Source: Eubacteriaceae bacterium (GTDB lineage Bacteria > Bacillota > Clostridia > Eubacteriales > Eubacteriaceae). From it: a stretch of 61,964 nucleotides of DNA. Shown piece by piece: positions 41,623-49,490 of the stretch. The notes beneath the pieces were generated by a model. The model saw only the letters and a list, made by a program, of their open reading frames with translations, was not told the origin of the DNA and made no database searches. The DNA lies in NCBI GenBank assembly GCA_017405085.1, contig JAFRBB010000010.1:1-61964 (forward strand), in the 5' to 3' direction. Within the stretch, counting starts at the first letter, position 1; every line of letters begins with the position of its first letter. Both the position numbers and the translations under genes were made by a program.

Positions 41623-42645
41623 ATGAAAACAACCTTATATCTTGTTCGACACGGCACCACCGAGCTCAATGAGCGCTTTTGCTATCAAGGTCAGACCGAC
41701 ATTCCGTTAAGCGAGATCGGCATGGCCCAGGGCGCCCTCCTAACCGATTATTTTAAAGATATTCCCATTGATATCGGGGTGACCAGTCCCTTAAAACGCG
41801 CCCGTCAGACCCTGGATTTTATCCTCGGGGAGCGGGGGGACAACGTGCCGATTATCGTGGCGCCCGGCATTGTGGAAATGAACCAAGGGGTCGCCGAAGC
41901 CCGAACCTTAACCGAGATCGACATCATGTTTCCGACCTTTTCACGAGACTGCGTGCAAAAGCCCGGGCAGGCGAAAGCCCCCGGCGGCGAGACGGGAAAA
42001 GCCGTCTATGAGCGCATGCGCGATGCTGTATTGGATATCGTCAAAAAAAATCCCGGCAAAACCATCGCCATGGCTTCCCACGGATTTAGCATCCAGACAT
42101 TTCTCAATTACGCCAAAGGCATTCCCCCGGAAGAAATGACGGAAATGGTGCTCGACAACGTGGCGGTGTCCAAATTTACTTTTGATGAAACCGGCAAGAT
42201 TACCATCTGCTATATCGGAGACAGTTCCCATTTAACCCCGGAATACACCTTCAATTACGATTTTGAGGCACTGATGAAAACCAAATTACTATTTCTCCAC
42301 TATCCCCGCTGCGGCACCTGCCGCAAAGCGCGGAAATACCTCGATGCCGCCGGCGTGTCCTATGTCGAAAGAGATCTGGTGGCAGATCCCCTCAACACCA
42401 TCGAAATTGAAGCGCTGATGGCCAAAACCGACGCGCCGGACAAGAAATTTTTCAACACCTCGGGCGTTCTTTACCGCGAGCAAAAACTCAAAGATCGCGT
42501 TCCTTCCATGACCCATGAACAAATCGTCGAAAAACTCGCCGAAGACGGTAAACTCGTCAAGCGCCCGCTGCTCGTGCGGGATGACGGACTTTGCATCGGG
42601 TTTAAAGAAAAGGAATGGGACGAATTCATCAAGGACCTTGACTAA
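41623..42645 (+). CDS. Fusion of histidine phosphatase (phosphoglycerate-mutase-like) and ArsC/Spx-family thioredoxin-fold domain
   Basis: At 340 residues with two unrelated domains. Residues 1-215 are a histidine phosphatase: LVRHGTTE (phosphorylated His10), Glu85 and ASHG (His153). Residues 219-340 are an ArsC-family domain beginning KLLFLHYPRCGTCRKARKYL with Cys230-x2-Cys233. No stop or frameshift separates them. An in-frame ATG at 42274 (codon 218) has TTGAGGCACTG in front, so the ArsC part might also be made alone. Functional meaning unknown; phosphatase substrates and ArsC-like partner are not predictable. Its TAA overlaps the LOG gene start. Confidence 0.88.
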   Translation: MKTTLYLVRHGTTELNERFCYQGQTDIPLSEIGMAQGALLTDYFKDIPIDIGVTSPLKRARQTLDFILGERGDNVPIIVAPGIVEMNQGVAEARTLTEIDIMFPTFSRDCVQKPGQAKAPGGETGKAVYERMRDAVLDIVKKNPGKTIAMASHGFSIQTFLNYAKGIPPEEMTEMVLDNVAVSKFTFDETGKITICYIGDSSHLTPEYTFNYDFEALMKTKLLFLHYPRCGTCRKARKYLDAAGVSYVERDLVADPLNTIEIEALMAKTDAPDKKFFNTSGVLYREQKLKDRVPSMTHEQIVEKLAEDGKLVKRPLLVRDDGLCIGFKEKEWDEFIKDLD

Positions 42646-43193
42646 TGAACATCACAGTCTATTGCGGAGCCAGGGCGGGCAAGCGTCAAAGCTACGGCGA
42701 GGCCGCGGCTGCCCTCGGTGATTACATGGCAAAAAACGGCCACACCCTCATTTACGGCGCCGGATGCACGGGGATGATGGGCATTATCTCCGAGCATGTC
42801 CTTGCCGGAGGCGGAGCGGCCATCGGCGTCGTCCCGGATTTTTTGGATACACCGGATATGGTCAGCGGCCAATTAACCGAAAAATGCCTGGTCAACACGA
42901 TGGCAGAACGCAAACGGCGCATGTTTGACTTGGGAGACATGTTTGTCGCCTTGCCCGGCGGTTTAGGCACATTGGAGGAAATCACGGATATTATCTCCTG
43001 GCGCTATCTCAACTGCCACGACTGTGTCGCCGTATTTCTCAACATTGACGGCTTTTTTGACCCGATCAAAGCGCAGCTTACCCATTTCGCCGAGGAAGGA
43101 TTTTTGCCCGAATCCCGTTTGTATGACATCGTCTTTGCGGATACGCCGGAAGCATTATTCTGCATCATTGAGAATATCGAAAAAGTGGGTTAA
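42645..43193 (+). CDS. LOG-family phosphoribohydrolase-like protein
   Basis: At 182 residues with the LOG/YvdD motif PGGLGTLEE (104-112) and MAERKRRM (86-93). Family enzymes cleave the ribose-5-phosphate bond of cytokinin nucleotides or AMP. In bacteria without plant hosts the true substrate is usually unclear. The N-terminal CGARAG differs slightly from the common CGSSxG. ATG overlaps the preceding stop (TAATG), so it is translationally coupled to the fusion gene. Confidence 0.9.
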   Translation: MNITVYCGARAGKRQSYGEAAAALGDYMAKNGHTLIYGAGCTGMMGIISEHVLAGGGAAIGVVPDFLDTPDMVSGQLTEKCLVNTMAERKRRMFDLGDMFVALPGGLGTLEEITDIISWRYLNCHDCVAVFLNIDGFFDPIKAQLTHFAEEGFLPESRLYDIVFADTPEALFCIIENIEKVG

Positions 43194-43204
43194 CCCACCA
43201 AAAA

Positions 43205-43243
43205 AAGCCGTCATCATGAGGGACTCCTTATCATGACGGCTTC
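43205..43243. terminator. Bidirectional terminator between LOG gene and coaBC
   Basis: AAGCCGTCAT / ATGACGGCTT perfect 10-bp arms, extended by partial pairing, with A-run on one side and T-rich on the other. It lies between convergent genes. Confidence 0.8.
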
Positions 43244-43289
43244 TTGATTGGATATAAAATTTCGGGTTAAACCGGAGGAACAATCGGTT

Positions 43290-44489
43290 TTAGCGCCCCA
43301 TCCGTTTTAAAAGGGCGTCGAAAATGGCAGAGGCAACATCATCTTTGCTCATCAAAGGCAGTGATTCGGTTTTTTCATCGGTGATGAGCGTCACCAAATT
43401 CGTGTCGGTTTTAAACCCGGCGCCCTCGTCCTTCACGTTGTTGGCGACAATCATGTCGATGTGCTTGCGTTTAAGCTTGCCCCGGCTGTTGTCGATGAGA
43501 TTTTCCGTCTCCATGGAAAAGCCGCAGATGAGCTGACCGTCGCGTTTGTGCGCGCCGAGATGGGCGAGAATATCGCGGGTCCGCTTTAACGAAATGGTCA
43601 TATCCCCGTCGGATTTTTTGATTTTATTGTCAGCTACGGCAACCGGTGTGTAATCGGCCACGGCGGCGGCTTTGACGATGATGTCCTGATCCTCCGACCG
43701 GGAGACGACGGCGTCATACATGTCCGCGGCCGAAAGGACGTTGACCGTATCGACGCCGTAGGGCGGTGCGAGGTCCACGGGCCCGGAGACCAAGGTGACA
43801 TCCCCGCCGCGAAGAGCGGCGATTTTAGCCAGGGCATAACCCATTTTACCGCTGGACAAATTAGAGACAAAACGCACCGGATCAATGGCTTCTCGGGTGG
43901 GGCCGGCGGTGATGAGAACGCGAATGCCCGTCATGTCCTTCACCGGATAAAGGTGGGGATAAAGGGCGTCCAAAATCGCTTCCGGCTTGGGCAGTTTGCC
44001 TTTTCCCTCATCCTTGCAGGCAAGAATGCCGGCATCGGGCTCAATGATCTGCCAGCCGTCGGTTTTGAGGCCTTCAATGTTGCGCTGAACCACCTGGTTT
44101 TCATACATGGCGGTGTTCATGGCCGGCGAAATCAGTTTCGGACAGGTGCAGGCCAGGGCCGTGGTGGTGAGCATGTCATCGGCCAGGCCATGGCGCAGTT
44201 TGGCGATGATATTGGCTGTGGCCGGGGCGACAATCAGCGCGTCAGCCCGTTTGGCCAGGGCCACATGGGCGACATTGTAGTTGACATTGTGATCAAAGAT
44301 GTCGACGATGGTTTTATGGCCGGTGAGGGTGGAAAACGTCAGGGGAGAGATGATCTCCGTCGCGTTTTTCGTCATGATGACATGGACATCGCACCCCTGT
44401 TTGGCAAGCGCGCTGGCGCAGTCGGCCATTTTATAGGCGGCAATGCTGCCGGTAACGCCGATAATCACGGTTTTATTGGTGAGATCCAT
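43290..44489 (-). CDS. coaBC: Phosphopantothenoylcysteine decarboxylase/synthetase
   Basis: At 399 residues, bifunctional CoaBC of coenzyme A synthesis. CoaC half (1-180): GVTGSIAAYK flavin-binding start, AHVALAKRAD with the active-site His, PAMNTAMYEN, and GILACKDEGKGKL with the catalytic Cys. CoaB half (190-399): ITAGPTREAIDPVRFVSN and KIKK nucleotide-binding. TTTGGAAGGAAGTCAAA precedes the ATG. Encoded alone on the minus strand, convergent with LOG and divergent from the aldo/keto reductase. Confidence 0.97.
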   Translation of the reverse strand: MDLTNKTVIIGVTGSIAAYKMADCASALAKQGCDVHVIMTKNATEIISPLTFSTLTGHKTIVDIFDHNVNYNVAHVALAKRADALIVAPATANIIAKLRHGLADDMLTTTALACTCPKLISPAMNTAMYENQVVQRNIEGLKTDGWQIIEPDAGILACKDEGKGKLPKPEAILDALYPHLYPVKDMTGIRVLITAGPTREAIDPVRFVSNLSSGKMGYALAKIAALRGGDVTLVSGPVDLAPPYGVDTVNVLSAADMYDAVVSRSEDQDIIVKAAAVADYTPVAVADNKIKKSDGDMTISLKRTRDILAHLGAHKRDGQLICGFSMETENLIDNSRGKLKRKHIDMIVANNVKDEGAGFKTDTNLVTLITDEKTESLPLMSKDDVASAIFDALLKRMGR

Positions 44490-44513
44490 TTTGACTTCCT
44501 TCCAAATCGTTTG

Positions 44514-44571
44514 CCGTCTATGCGGCTTCGTTTAAATCCGATGTTTTGCTCATCCAAAGCCGCATAAAACG
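44514..44571 (-). promoter_or_regulatory. 5' leader hairpin of coaBC
   Basis: CCGT-TATGCGGCTT (44514-44528) pairs with AAGCCGCATA-ACGG (44557-44571), arms of about 15 bases around a 28-base loop. A minus-strand TATAAT lies at 44590-44585, so the hairpin would sit at the very 5' end of the coaBC mRNA. It has no U-run after it. It may stabilise or regulate the message; no known riboswitch class matches. Confidence 0.45.
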
Positions 44572-44658
44572 GATTATTTTGATTATTATATCAAATATCC
44601 TCGGGGGGATAAAGGGCTGTTTATTATTTCCGGTATAGACGAATCGCTCAAAATTTAG

Positions 44659-44664
44659 TATAAT
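44659..44664 (+). promoter_or_regulatory. -10 element of the aldo/keto reductase gene
   Basis: TATAAT 49 bases before the ATG. No good -35 is seen. Confidence 0.5.
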
Positions 44665-44713
44665 GCAATCAAATGAGTCATTGTAAAGCACAACAGGAAG
44701 GAAGGTGAAATGA

Positions 44714-45838
44714 ATGAGTGATTATTTCGGAAAAGATATTCCAAAATTGGGGTTTGGCTTAATGCGTTTGCCCGGAACCGCGGGAGGCGGCGTAGTGGAC
44801 CTTGACCAGACCAAAAAAATGGTCGATCTCTTTATGGACGCGGGTCTGACCTATTTTGACACCGCTTTTGTGTATGACAAAGGCGGTTCCGAAAAAGCGG
44901 CAAAGGCCGCGTTGGTCGACCGTTATCCGAGAGAATCGTTCCAGCTGGCGACCAAGCTCCACGCCACCATGGGAGGCAACAGCGAAGCGGAAGCCAAGCA
45001 AGAGCTTTTCACCAGTCTTGAACGCACCGGAGCCGGTTATTTTGATTTTTATTTGCTTCATTCTTTAATGTCCACCAATGAAGCCAAATATACCGAATAT
45101 GGATTATGGGATTTTGTCAAAGAGATGAAAGCCAAGGGCTATATCAAGCATTACGGCTTTTCTTTCCACGGAACGCCGGAGCTTTTGGAGCGGCTTTTGA
45201 CCGAGCATCCCGATGTGGAATTTGTTCAACTTCAAATCAATTATGCCGATTGGGACAATCCGGCCATCGCATCCAAAACCAACTATGAGATAGCCAGACG
45301 CCACGGTAAATCCATCATCGTGATGGAGCCGGTTAAAGGCGGCATTTTGGCCAATCCGCCCAAAGGCGTCGCCGATCTTTTCAAGGCTGAAAATCCCGAC
45401 GCCTCCTATGCTTCATGGGCGATTCGCTACGCGGCCTCGATGGACGGCATCATCACCGTGTTAAGCGGTATGTCCGATATTACCCAGATGAAAGACAATC
45501 TGTCTTATATGCGGGAATTTAAGCCGTTGTCCTCCCGTGAGCAGGAAGTTATTCAAGAAGCCCAGGCCATACTGGCCGCGGGGGATACCATTGCCTGTAC
45601 GGCGTGCCGCTATTGCACAGACGGATGTCCCGCGGGCATTCCGATTCCCGATGTTTTCCGCTCGATGAACGAAGCGTCAACCTTCGATTTTGACAGCGGC
45701 AAACGCCGTTATGACAGAAGCACCTTCGGCAAAGGAAAAGCTTCGGACTGCGTGGCCTGCGGTCAATGCGAAAGCGCCTGTCCCCAGCATTTGCCGATCA
45801 TCGATTTGCTCGCCAAAGGCGCGCAGATGTTTGACTGA
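44714..45838 (+). CDS. Aldo/keto reductase with C-terminal 4Fe-4S ferredoxin-like domain
   Basis: At 374 residues. The AKR barrel (1-275) shows TYFDTAFVYDKGGSEKAA with catalytic Asp and Tyr, TKLHA with the Lys, and YLLHSL with the His region. The C-terminal part has two cysteine groups: CTACRYCTDGCPAGI (about 298-312) and CVACGQCESACPQHLPI (about 346-362), each CxxCxxCxxxCP, for two 4Fe-4S clusters. This class is common in anaerobes and may couple NAD(P)H or ferredoxin to carbonyl reduction. GGAAGGAAGGTGAAATGA precedes the start. Confidence 0.92.
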   Translation: MSDYFGKDIPKLGFGLMRLPGTAGGGVVDLDQTKKMVDLFMDAGLTYFDTAFVYDKGGSEKAAKAALVDRYPRESFQLATKLHATMGGNSEAEAKQELFTSLERTGAGYFDFYLLHSLMSTNEAKYTEYGLWDFVKEMKAKGYIKHYGFSFHGTPELLERLLTEHPDVEFVQLQINYADWDNPAIASKTNYEIARRHGKSIIVMEPVKGGILANPPKGVADLFKAENPDASYASWAIRYAASMDGIITVLSGMSDITQMKDNLSYMREFKPLSSREQEVIQEAQAILAAGDTIACTACRYCTDGCPAGIPIPDVFRSMNEASTFDFDSGKRRYDRSTFGKGKASDCVACGQCESACPQHLPIIDLLAKGAQMFD

Positions 45839-45848
45839 GGGTGAAATC

Positions 45849-46289
45849 ATGGTTTCGGGTTTTATCGGCAATCCCTCGGAAGCGCTCAAATCGTTTCTTT
45901 TTCACAGACATTCCTATGACGAGCAAAATTTATTCATTTCATATATTGACCGAGAAGTGAGGATTTCTCAGGATGCTGTTTTTTTGAGCGGGCAGATTGA
46001 ACTCTCCTGCGACGGCTATGACGACGTGACGGTCAAGTCCGTCAAACTGATGTTTTCCGGAAAGGATGGCAAAAGCATCGGCTCGGCGGATCTTTTGAAG
46101 CATTTTGAGGACGCGCCGAAGGAGATTGTCGTCAAGGGTTTTCGCAATATGCGCCTGTCCTTTAAACTTGGGATTAAGCGCGAGCTCTGGGAGACATGCG
46201 AAGGCCTTCGGGCAACTTTTAAAACCGACGACACCAAGGGGAAAAGTAGACTCTACCGCAAAGCGGACTTTCACGCTTCGGAAAAATAG
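45849..46289 (+). CDS. Uncharacterised 146-residue protein
   Basis: I do not recognise this protein. The 146-residue product is soluble, mixed alpha/beta, with a beta-rich centre (DAVFLSGQIELSCDGYDDVTVKSVKLMF) and basic C-terminus (GKSRLYRKADF). No catalytic motif or export signal. It begins 10 bases after the aldo/keto reductase stop with TGAGGGTGAAATC, so the two are one operon. ATG 45849 is the first sensible start. Ends before a bidirectional terminator. Confidence 0.7.
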   Translation: MVSGFIGNPSEALKSFLFHRHSYDEQNLFISYIDREVRISQDAVFLSGQIELSCDGYDDVTVKSVKLMFSGKDGKSIGSADLLKHFEDAPKEIVVKGFRNMRLSFKLGIKRELWETCEGLRATFKTDDTKGKSRLYRKADFHASEK

Positions 46290-46399
46290 GCTTGTGCGTC
46301 GCGGCGATTGATTTTTGTTCCAATGTTAAACTTCACATCGCCTCGCCCGATAAAAACATTTTGCATGATGCGCTTAGGTAGCGGCATGCCAAAAGTATG

Positions 46400-46435
46400 A
46401 AAACCGCTTTCGACAATGATTCGAAAGCGGTTTTT
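46400..46435. terminator. Bidirectional terminator before malQ
   Basis: Perfect 14-bp arms AAAACCGCTTTCGA / TCGAAAGCGGTTTT with a 7-base loop, T-runs on both strands. Lies between convergent genes. Confidence 0.92.
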
Positions 46436-46444
46436 CGATGTGCT

Positions 46445-47989
46445 TTATTTTTTTGGCGTTCTAAAATAGACGCGGTTTAAAGCGGAAATGTCGTCTTCAT
46501 CGACGCAACCGAGGGTTTCTTCGGTAATGCGAAAGCGCCAGTTGCCTTCGGCTTTACCGGGGGTGTTCATTCTGGCGTCCGCGCCGTAACCGCAAAGATC
46601 CTGAATCGGCGCGATGACCAGATTGGCGGGACTTTGCCACAGGGCACGCAGAAAAGCTTTGTTGACGGTGCAATCCTTGCCGCCTTTTTGCCAGTCGTAC
46701 TCGCCGCCCGGGTAATCGATGTAGTCCAAAGCGCGGTGCCTTTGGGTTTCGTCGATGTCCCAGAGATAGCCGAGAAGGGTGTTGTTGTCGTGGGTGCCGG
46801 TGTAGCAGACCATATTTTTCGGATAGTTGTGGGGATAGTGAATGTTGTTTTCGTCGTCGATAAAGGCAAATTGCATGACGCGCATGCCGGGAAGACCGGT
46901 ATCCTCGAGGAGTTTGACCACATTGTCATCGATTATGCCGAGATCTTCAGCGATGATGCGGGGGTTGTCAAAATCGAAGGTTTTGAAGACGGTTTTGAAG
47001 AAATCCATTCCCGGGCCCTGAATCCATTTTCCGTTTTTTGCGGTTTTTTCGCCGGCGGGAACAGCCCAATAAGCGGAAAAAGCACGGAAGTGATCGATTC
47101 GGACAGCGTCAAAAAGGTTAAAGCTTCGTTCCAGACGTTTGAGCCACCAGCGGTATCTGTGGGTTTTCAGGCTTTTCCAATTGTAGACGGGATTGCCCCA
47201 GAGTTGTCCGTCCTCGGAAAAATAATCCGGGGGAACTCCGGCGACATGTTTGGGTCTGCCTTTGCCGTCGAGATCGAAAAAATGTCTGTGGGCCCAGCAG
47301 TCGGCACTGTCGGACGAGACATAAATGGGCATATCGCCGATGAGGCTTATGCCTTTTTGGCCGGCGTAGGCTTTGAGTTCAGACCATTGTTTGTCAAAGA
47401 TATATTGCAAAAAGATGTGAAATTCAAATTCTTCTTTTAAGGCCAAGGTGACTTTGCCCATTTCGACGGTCATGCGTTCTTTGAGGGCTTTGTTTTCCCA
47501 ATCGGCCCAGCCTCTGCCTTCTTCGATGTTTTCGCGGACAGCCATATAAAGGGCGTAATCGTTAATCCAAAAGGCTTCTTGTTTGGCGTATTTGAGCATG
47601 TCGGCTTTTAAGGCAATGCCGGCCCGGGAAAAGGCTTTTTTGAAAAGCGGCATGCGGGTTTCCGAGAGCCATTCGTAGGCCGTAATCCAGGGCGAGCCGT
47701 CATAACGGGCGGCATCGACTTCTTCTTCGGTTAGAAGGCCGTCGGCCAAAAGTCCTTCGGGATCGATGAGCAGAGGATTGCCCGCGAAGGCGGAAACGCT
47801 TTGATACGGAGAGTTAAAATCGTCAATCGGACCTACGGGCAGGGTTTGCCAATAGGAGACGCCGATTCTCGATAAAAAATCGACGAAATGTCTGGCATCT
47901 TTTCCCAGAACGCCGATGCCGAAATCCCCCGGAAGGGAAGAGATATGCATGAGAACGCCGGAGGAGCGTTCAAATTCTTTGATTTCCAT
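46445..47989 (-). CDS. malQ: 4-alpha-glucanotransferase
   Basis: At 514 residues, a GH77 amylomaltase that disproportionates maltodextrins in the cytosol. The N-terminus SSGVLMHISSLPGDFGIG is diagnostic; other blocks are VSAFAGNPLLIDPE, IGDMPIYVSSDSADCW, VRIDHFRAF with the catalytic Asp, AEDLGIID with the acid/base Glu, and GTHDNNTLLGY. ATG 47989 (MEIKEF) is chosen because AAAGGACCATTT precedes it. No other glycogen genes are adjacent. Confidence 0.97.
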   Translation of the reverse strand: MEIKEFERSSGVLMHISSLPGDFGIGVLGKDARHFVDFLSRIGVSYWQTLPVGPIDDFNSPYQSVSAFAGNPLLIDPEGLLADGLLTEEEVDAARYDGSPWITAYEWLSETRMPLFKKAFSRAGIALKADMLKYAKQEAFWINDYALYMAVRENIEEGRGWADWENKALKERMTVEMGKVTLALKEEFEFHIFLQYIFDKQWSELKAYAGQKGISLIGDMPIYVSSDSADCWAHRHFFDLDGKGRPKHVAGVPPDYFSEDGQLWGNPVYNWKSLKTHRYRWWLKRLERSFNLFDAVRIDHFRAFSAYWAVPAGEKTAKNGKWIQGPGMDFFKTVFKTFDFDNPRIIAEDLGIIDDNVVKLLEDTGLPGMRVMQFAFIDDENNIHYPHNYPKNMVCYTGTHDNNTLLGYLWDIDETQRHRALDYIDYPGGEYDWQKGGKDCTVNKAFLRALWQSPANLVIAPIQDLCGYGADARMNTPGKAEGNWRFRITEETLGCVDEDDISALNRVYFRTPKK

Positions 47990-48168
47990 AAATGGTCCTT
48001 TCATGATGAGGAGTGTACCGCTGATGTGATCACATAAGACGGTTTTTATATTTGCGCCGCGTGTTCCCGATTGTATGGCGAAGACACGCGTTTTTTTCTA
48101 TTAAAATGGTGGTTGATTGTCGCTAAAAGGGTTATGCACCCCTTGGGTTTGCTCGTTTTTTCGCCTCA

Positions 48169-48825
48169 TTATGAGAGCAAAACCGAATGCTTGTCAAGAG
48201 CAATGAAGTCTTGCGGATTCTCCGCGATAAATGATGGAGAAAAGCTTCCGGCATCTGTCCGGTTCTCAAATCCGAAGCCGTAGGCCGAGGCGAAAAAGGT
48301 GCTCATGCCTTGCCAGGCGGCTAAGGCGGTTGAGGGAAAGGCGCCGATCACGGCCGAGCGGTCCGGCGAGGCGCCTAAAACCTCGTAACAATCCCTGAGC
48401 AACGCGTCTTTGGCCCGAGGCATGTCGATGTCGTCACAGACAACGGCGTCAAGGAAATAGGTGAGTTCCGCGTTGTGAAGCAGCGCCGTCGCTATCTGGG
48501 CCGGCAGCATGGATATGGCTCCGACGGTAACACCCTTGTTTTTAAGGCTTTTGAGCAGCGCGCCGATGCCGGCGTAGGGCAGACACCCGGCCAAAAGAGC
48601 GTCTGTCGGCGCCGCATTGGGATTGAAGGTGAGTCTGTGGGATTCGGCAAATGCTTTTTCCCAGGGGGATTCGGTGCTTTGGCGCATCAGACAGGCTCTT
48701 AAAGCGTTTTCCCGCGCTTTGTCGGACATCTTGTTGTCCGCCGGGATACATAATGAACGCATGGCGGGGAGGGTACCTAGGATCACGGCGTCGATTTCAA
48801 AAACGACGGATTCATAAAATGGCAT
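48169..48825 (-). CDS. HAD-like protein with degenerate catalytic motif
   Basis: At 218 residues this follows the beta-phosphoglucomutase/phosphatase HAD layout. Motif I should be FDxDGTL but reads FEIDAVILGTL, so the nucleophile Asp is Glu and the GT is AV. Motif II region is GAISML. Lys in PRAKDALL is kept, but motif IV reads VIGAFPSTALAAW in place of GDSxxD. All catalytic positions except one Asp are lost, so it is probably not a phosphatase and may have a binding or structural role. ATG 48825 follows AAAGG; a GTG at 48855 is the alternative. It lies upstream of malQ on the same strand with a 180-base gap. Confidence 0.65.
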   Translation of the reverse strand: MPFYESVVFEIDAVILGTLPAMRSLCIPADNKMSDKARENALRACLMRQSTESPWEKAFAESHRLTFNPNAAPTDALLAGCLPYAGIGALLKSLKNKGVTVGAISMLPAQIATALLHNAELTYFLDAVVCDDIDMPRAKDALLRDCYEVLGASPDRSAVIGAFPSTALAAWQGMSTFFASAYGFGFENRTDAGSFSPSFIAENPQDFIALDKHSVLLS

Positions 48826-48913
48826 GGGGATTAAACCTTTCGCTATGTCTTTCACAAAAAAAACCGGAATGCGATAACAAAGCGGGCATCATCGTCATTC
48901 ACGGCGTATTGCG

Positions 48914-49171
48914 TTAGACCGTTTGTATGTTATAATGTGAGAAATCAACGGAATCGTACCATTGCTTCAAGAGCTTTTTGGCAACGGCGACGATTTCGCT
49001 TTCCGAAAGGGGTAAACGAATGTCGCGGATTTCAATGATGTCCAAGGGATCGTTTTCCCGGGTTTTTGTGAGGGTATAGCCGTTGTCATATATTTTTGGC
49101 GTGATTTTGACTTGAAAACTGCCGTCGGAAATGACCGTGTCCGTGCCGTGTTGCCTGATTTTTTCACTCAT
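48914..49171 (-). CDS. Uncharacterised 85-residue protein
   Basis: I do not recognise a family. The 85-residue product starts MSEKIRQHGTDTV, has a beta-rich middle and an amphipathic helix (SESEIVAVAKKLLKQWYDSV) near the end. No signal peptide or metal motif. AAAGAAAGGAGTGATCCGCC is a good ribosome binding site, supporting a real gene. It runs toward the HAD-like gene and may be co-transcribed with it. Confidence 0.65.
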   Translation of the reverse strand: MSEKIRQHGTDTVISDGSFQVKITPKIYDNGYTLTKTRENDPLDIIEIRDIRLPLSESEIVAVAKKLLKQWYDSVDFSHYNIQTV

Positions 49172-49490
49172 GGCGGATCACTCCTTTCTTTGATGAAAAT
49201 AACGATATATATCGAATAAAAGTTTGTTCGGTCGATCAGGCTACCCGGTGGGAAACCCGATGCTATTGGTTTGGCTTTTTATCATGGCAAAAGCCGAAAA
49301 GGGTTCGCGCTTTTGCCTACTGATTATATTATAACAAAACTTTGTTTTGAGCAACCGTTTTTAATGAAAAGATAAGATTCTTTTTTAGGAATTTTGATGG
49401 GGAAACGACATGTTGCCATGGCGGTTTTTGTCTAAAAAAGATAAAAGGGCCATGAAGTATGAGCATTCATTTGATCATGTTGAGGATGAT

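Noticed and set aside
46634..47440. 268-codon plus-strand frame inside malQ, and a 204-codon frame inside coaBC (43953-44567)
   Set aside because: Shadows of confident minus-strand genes.
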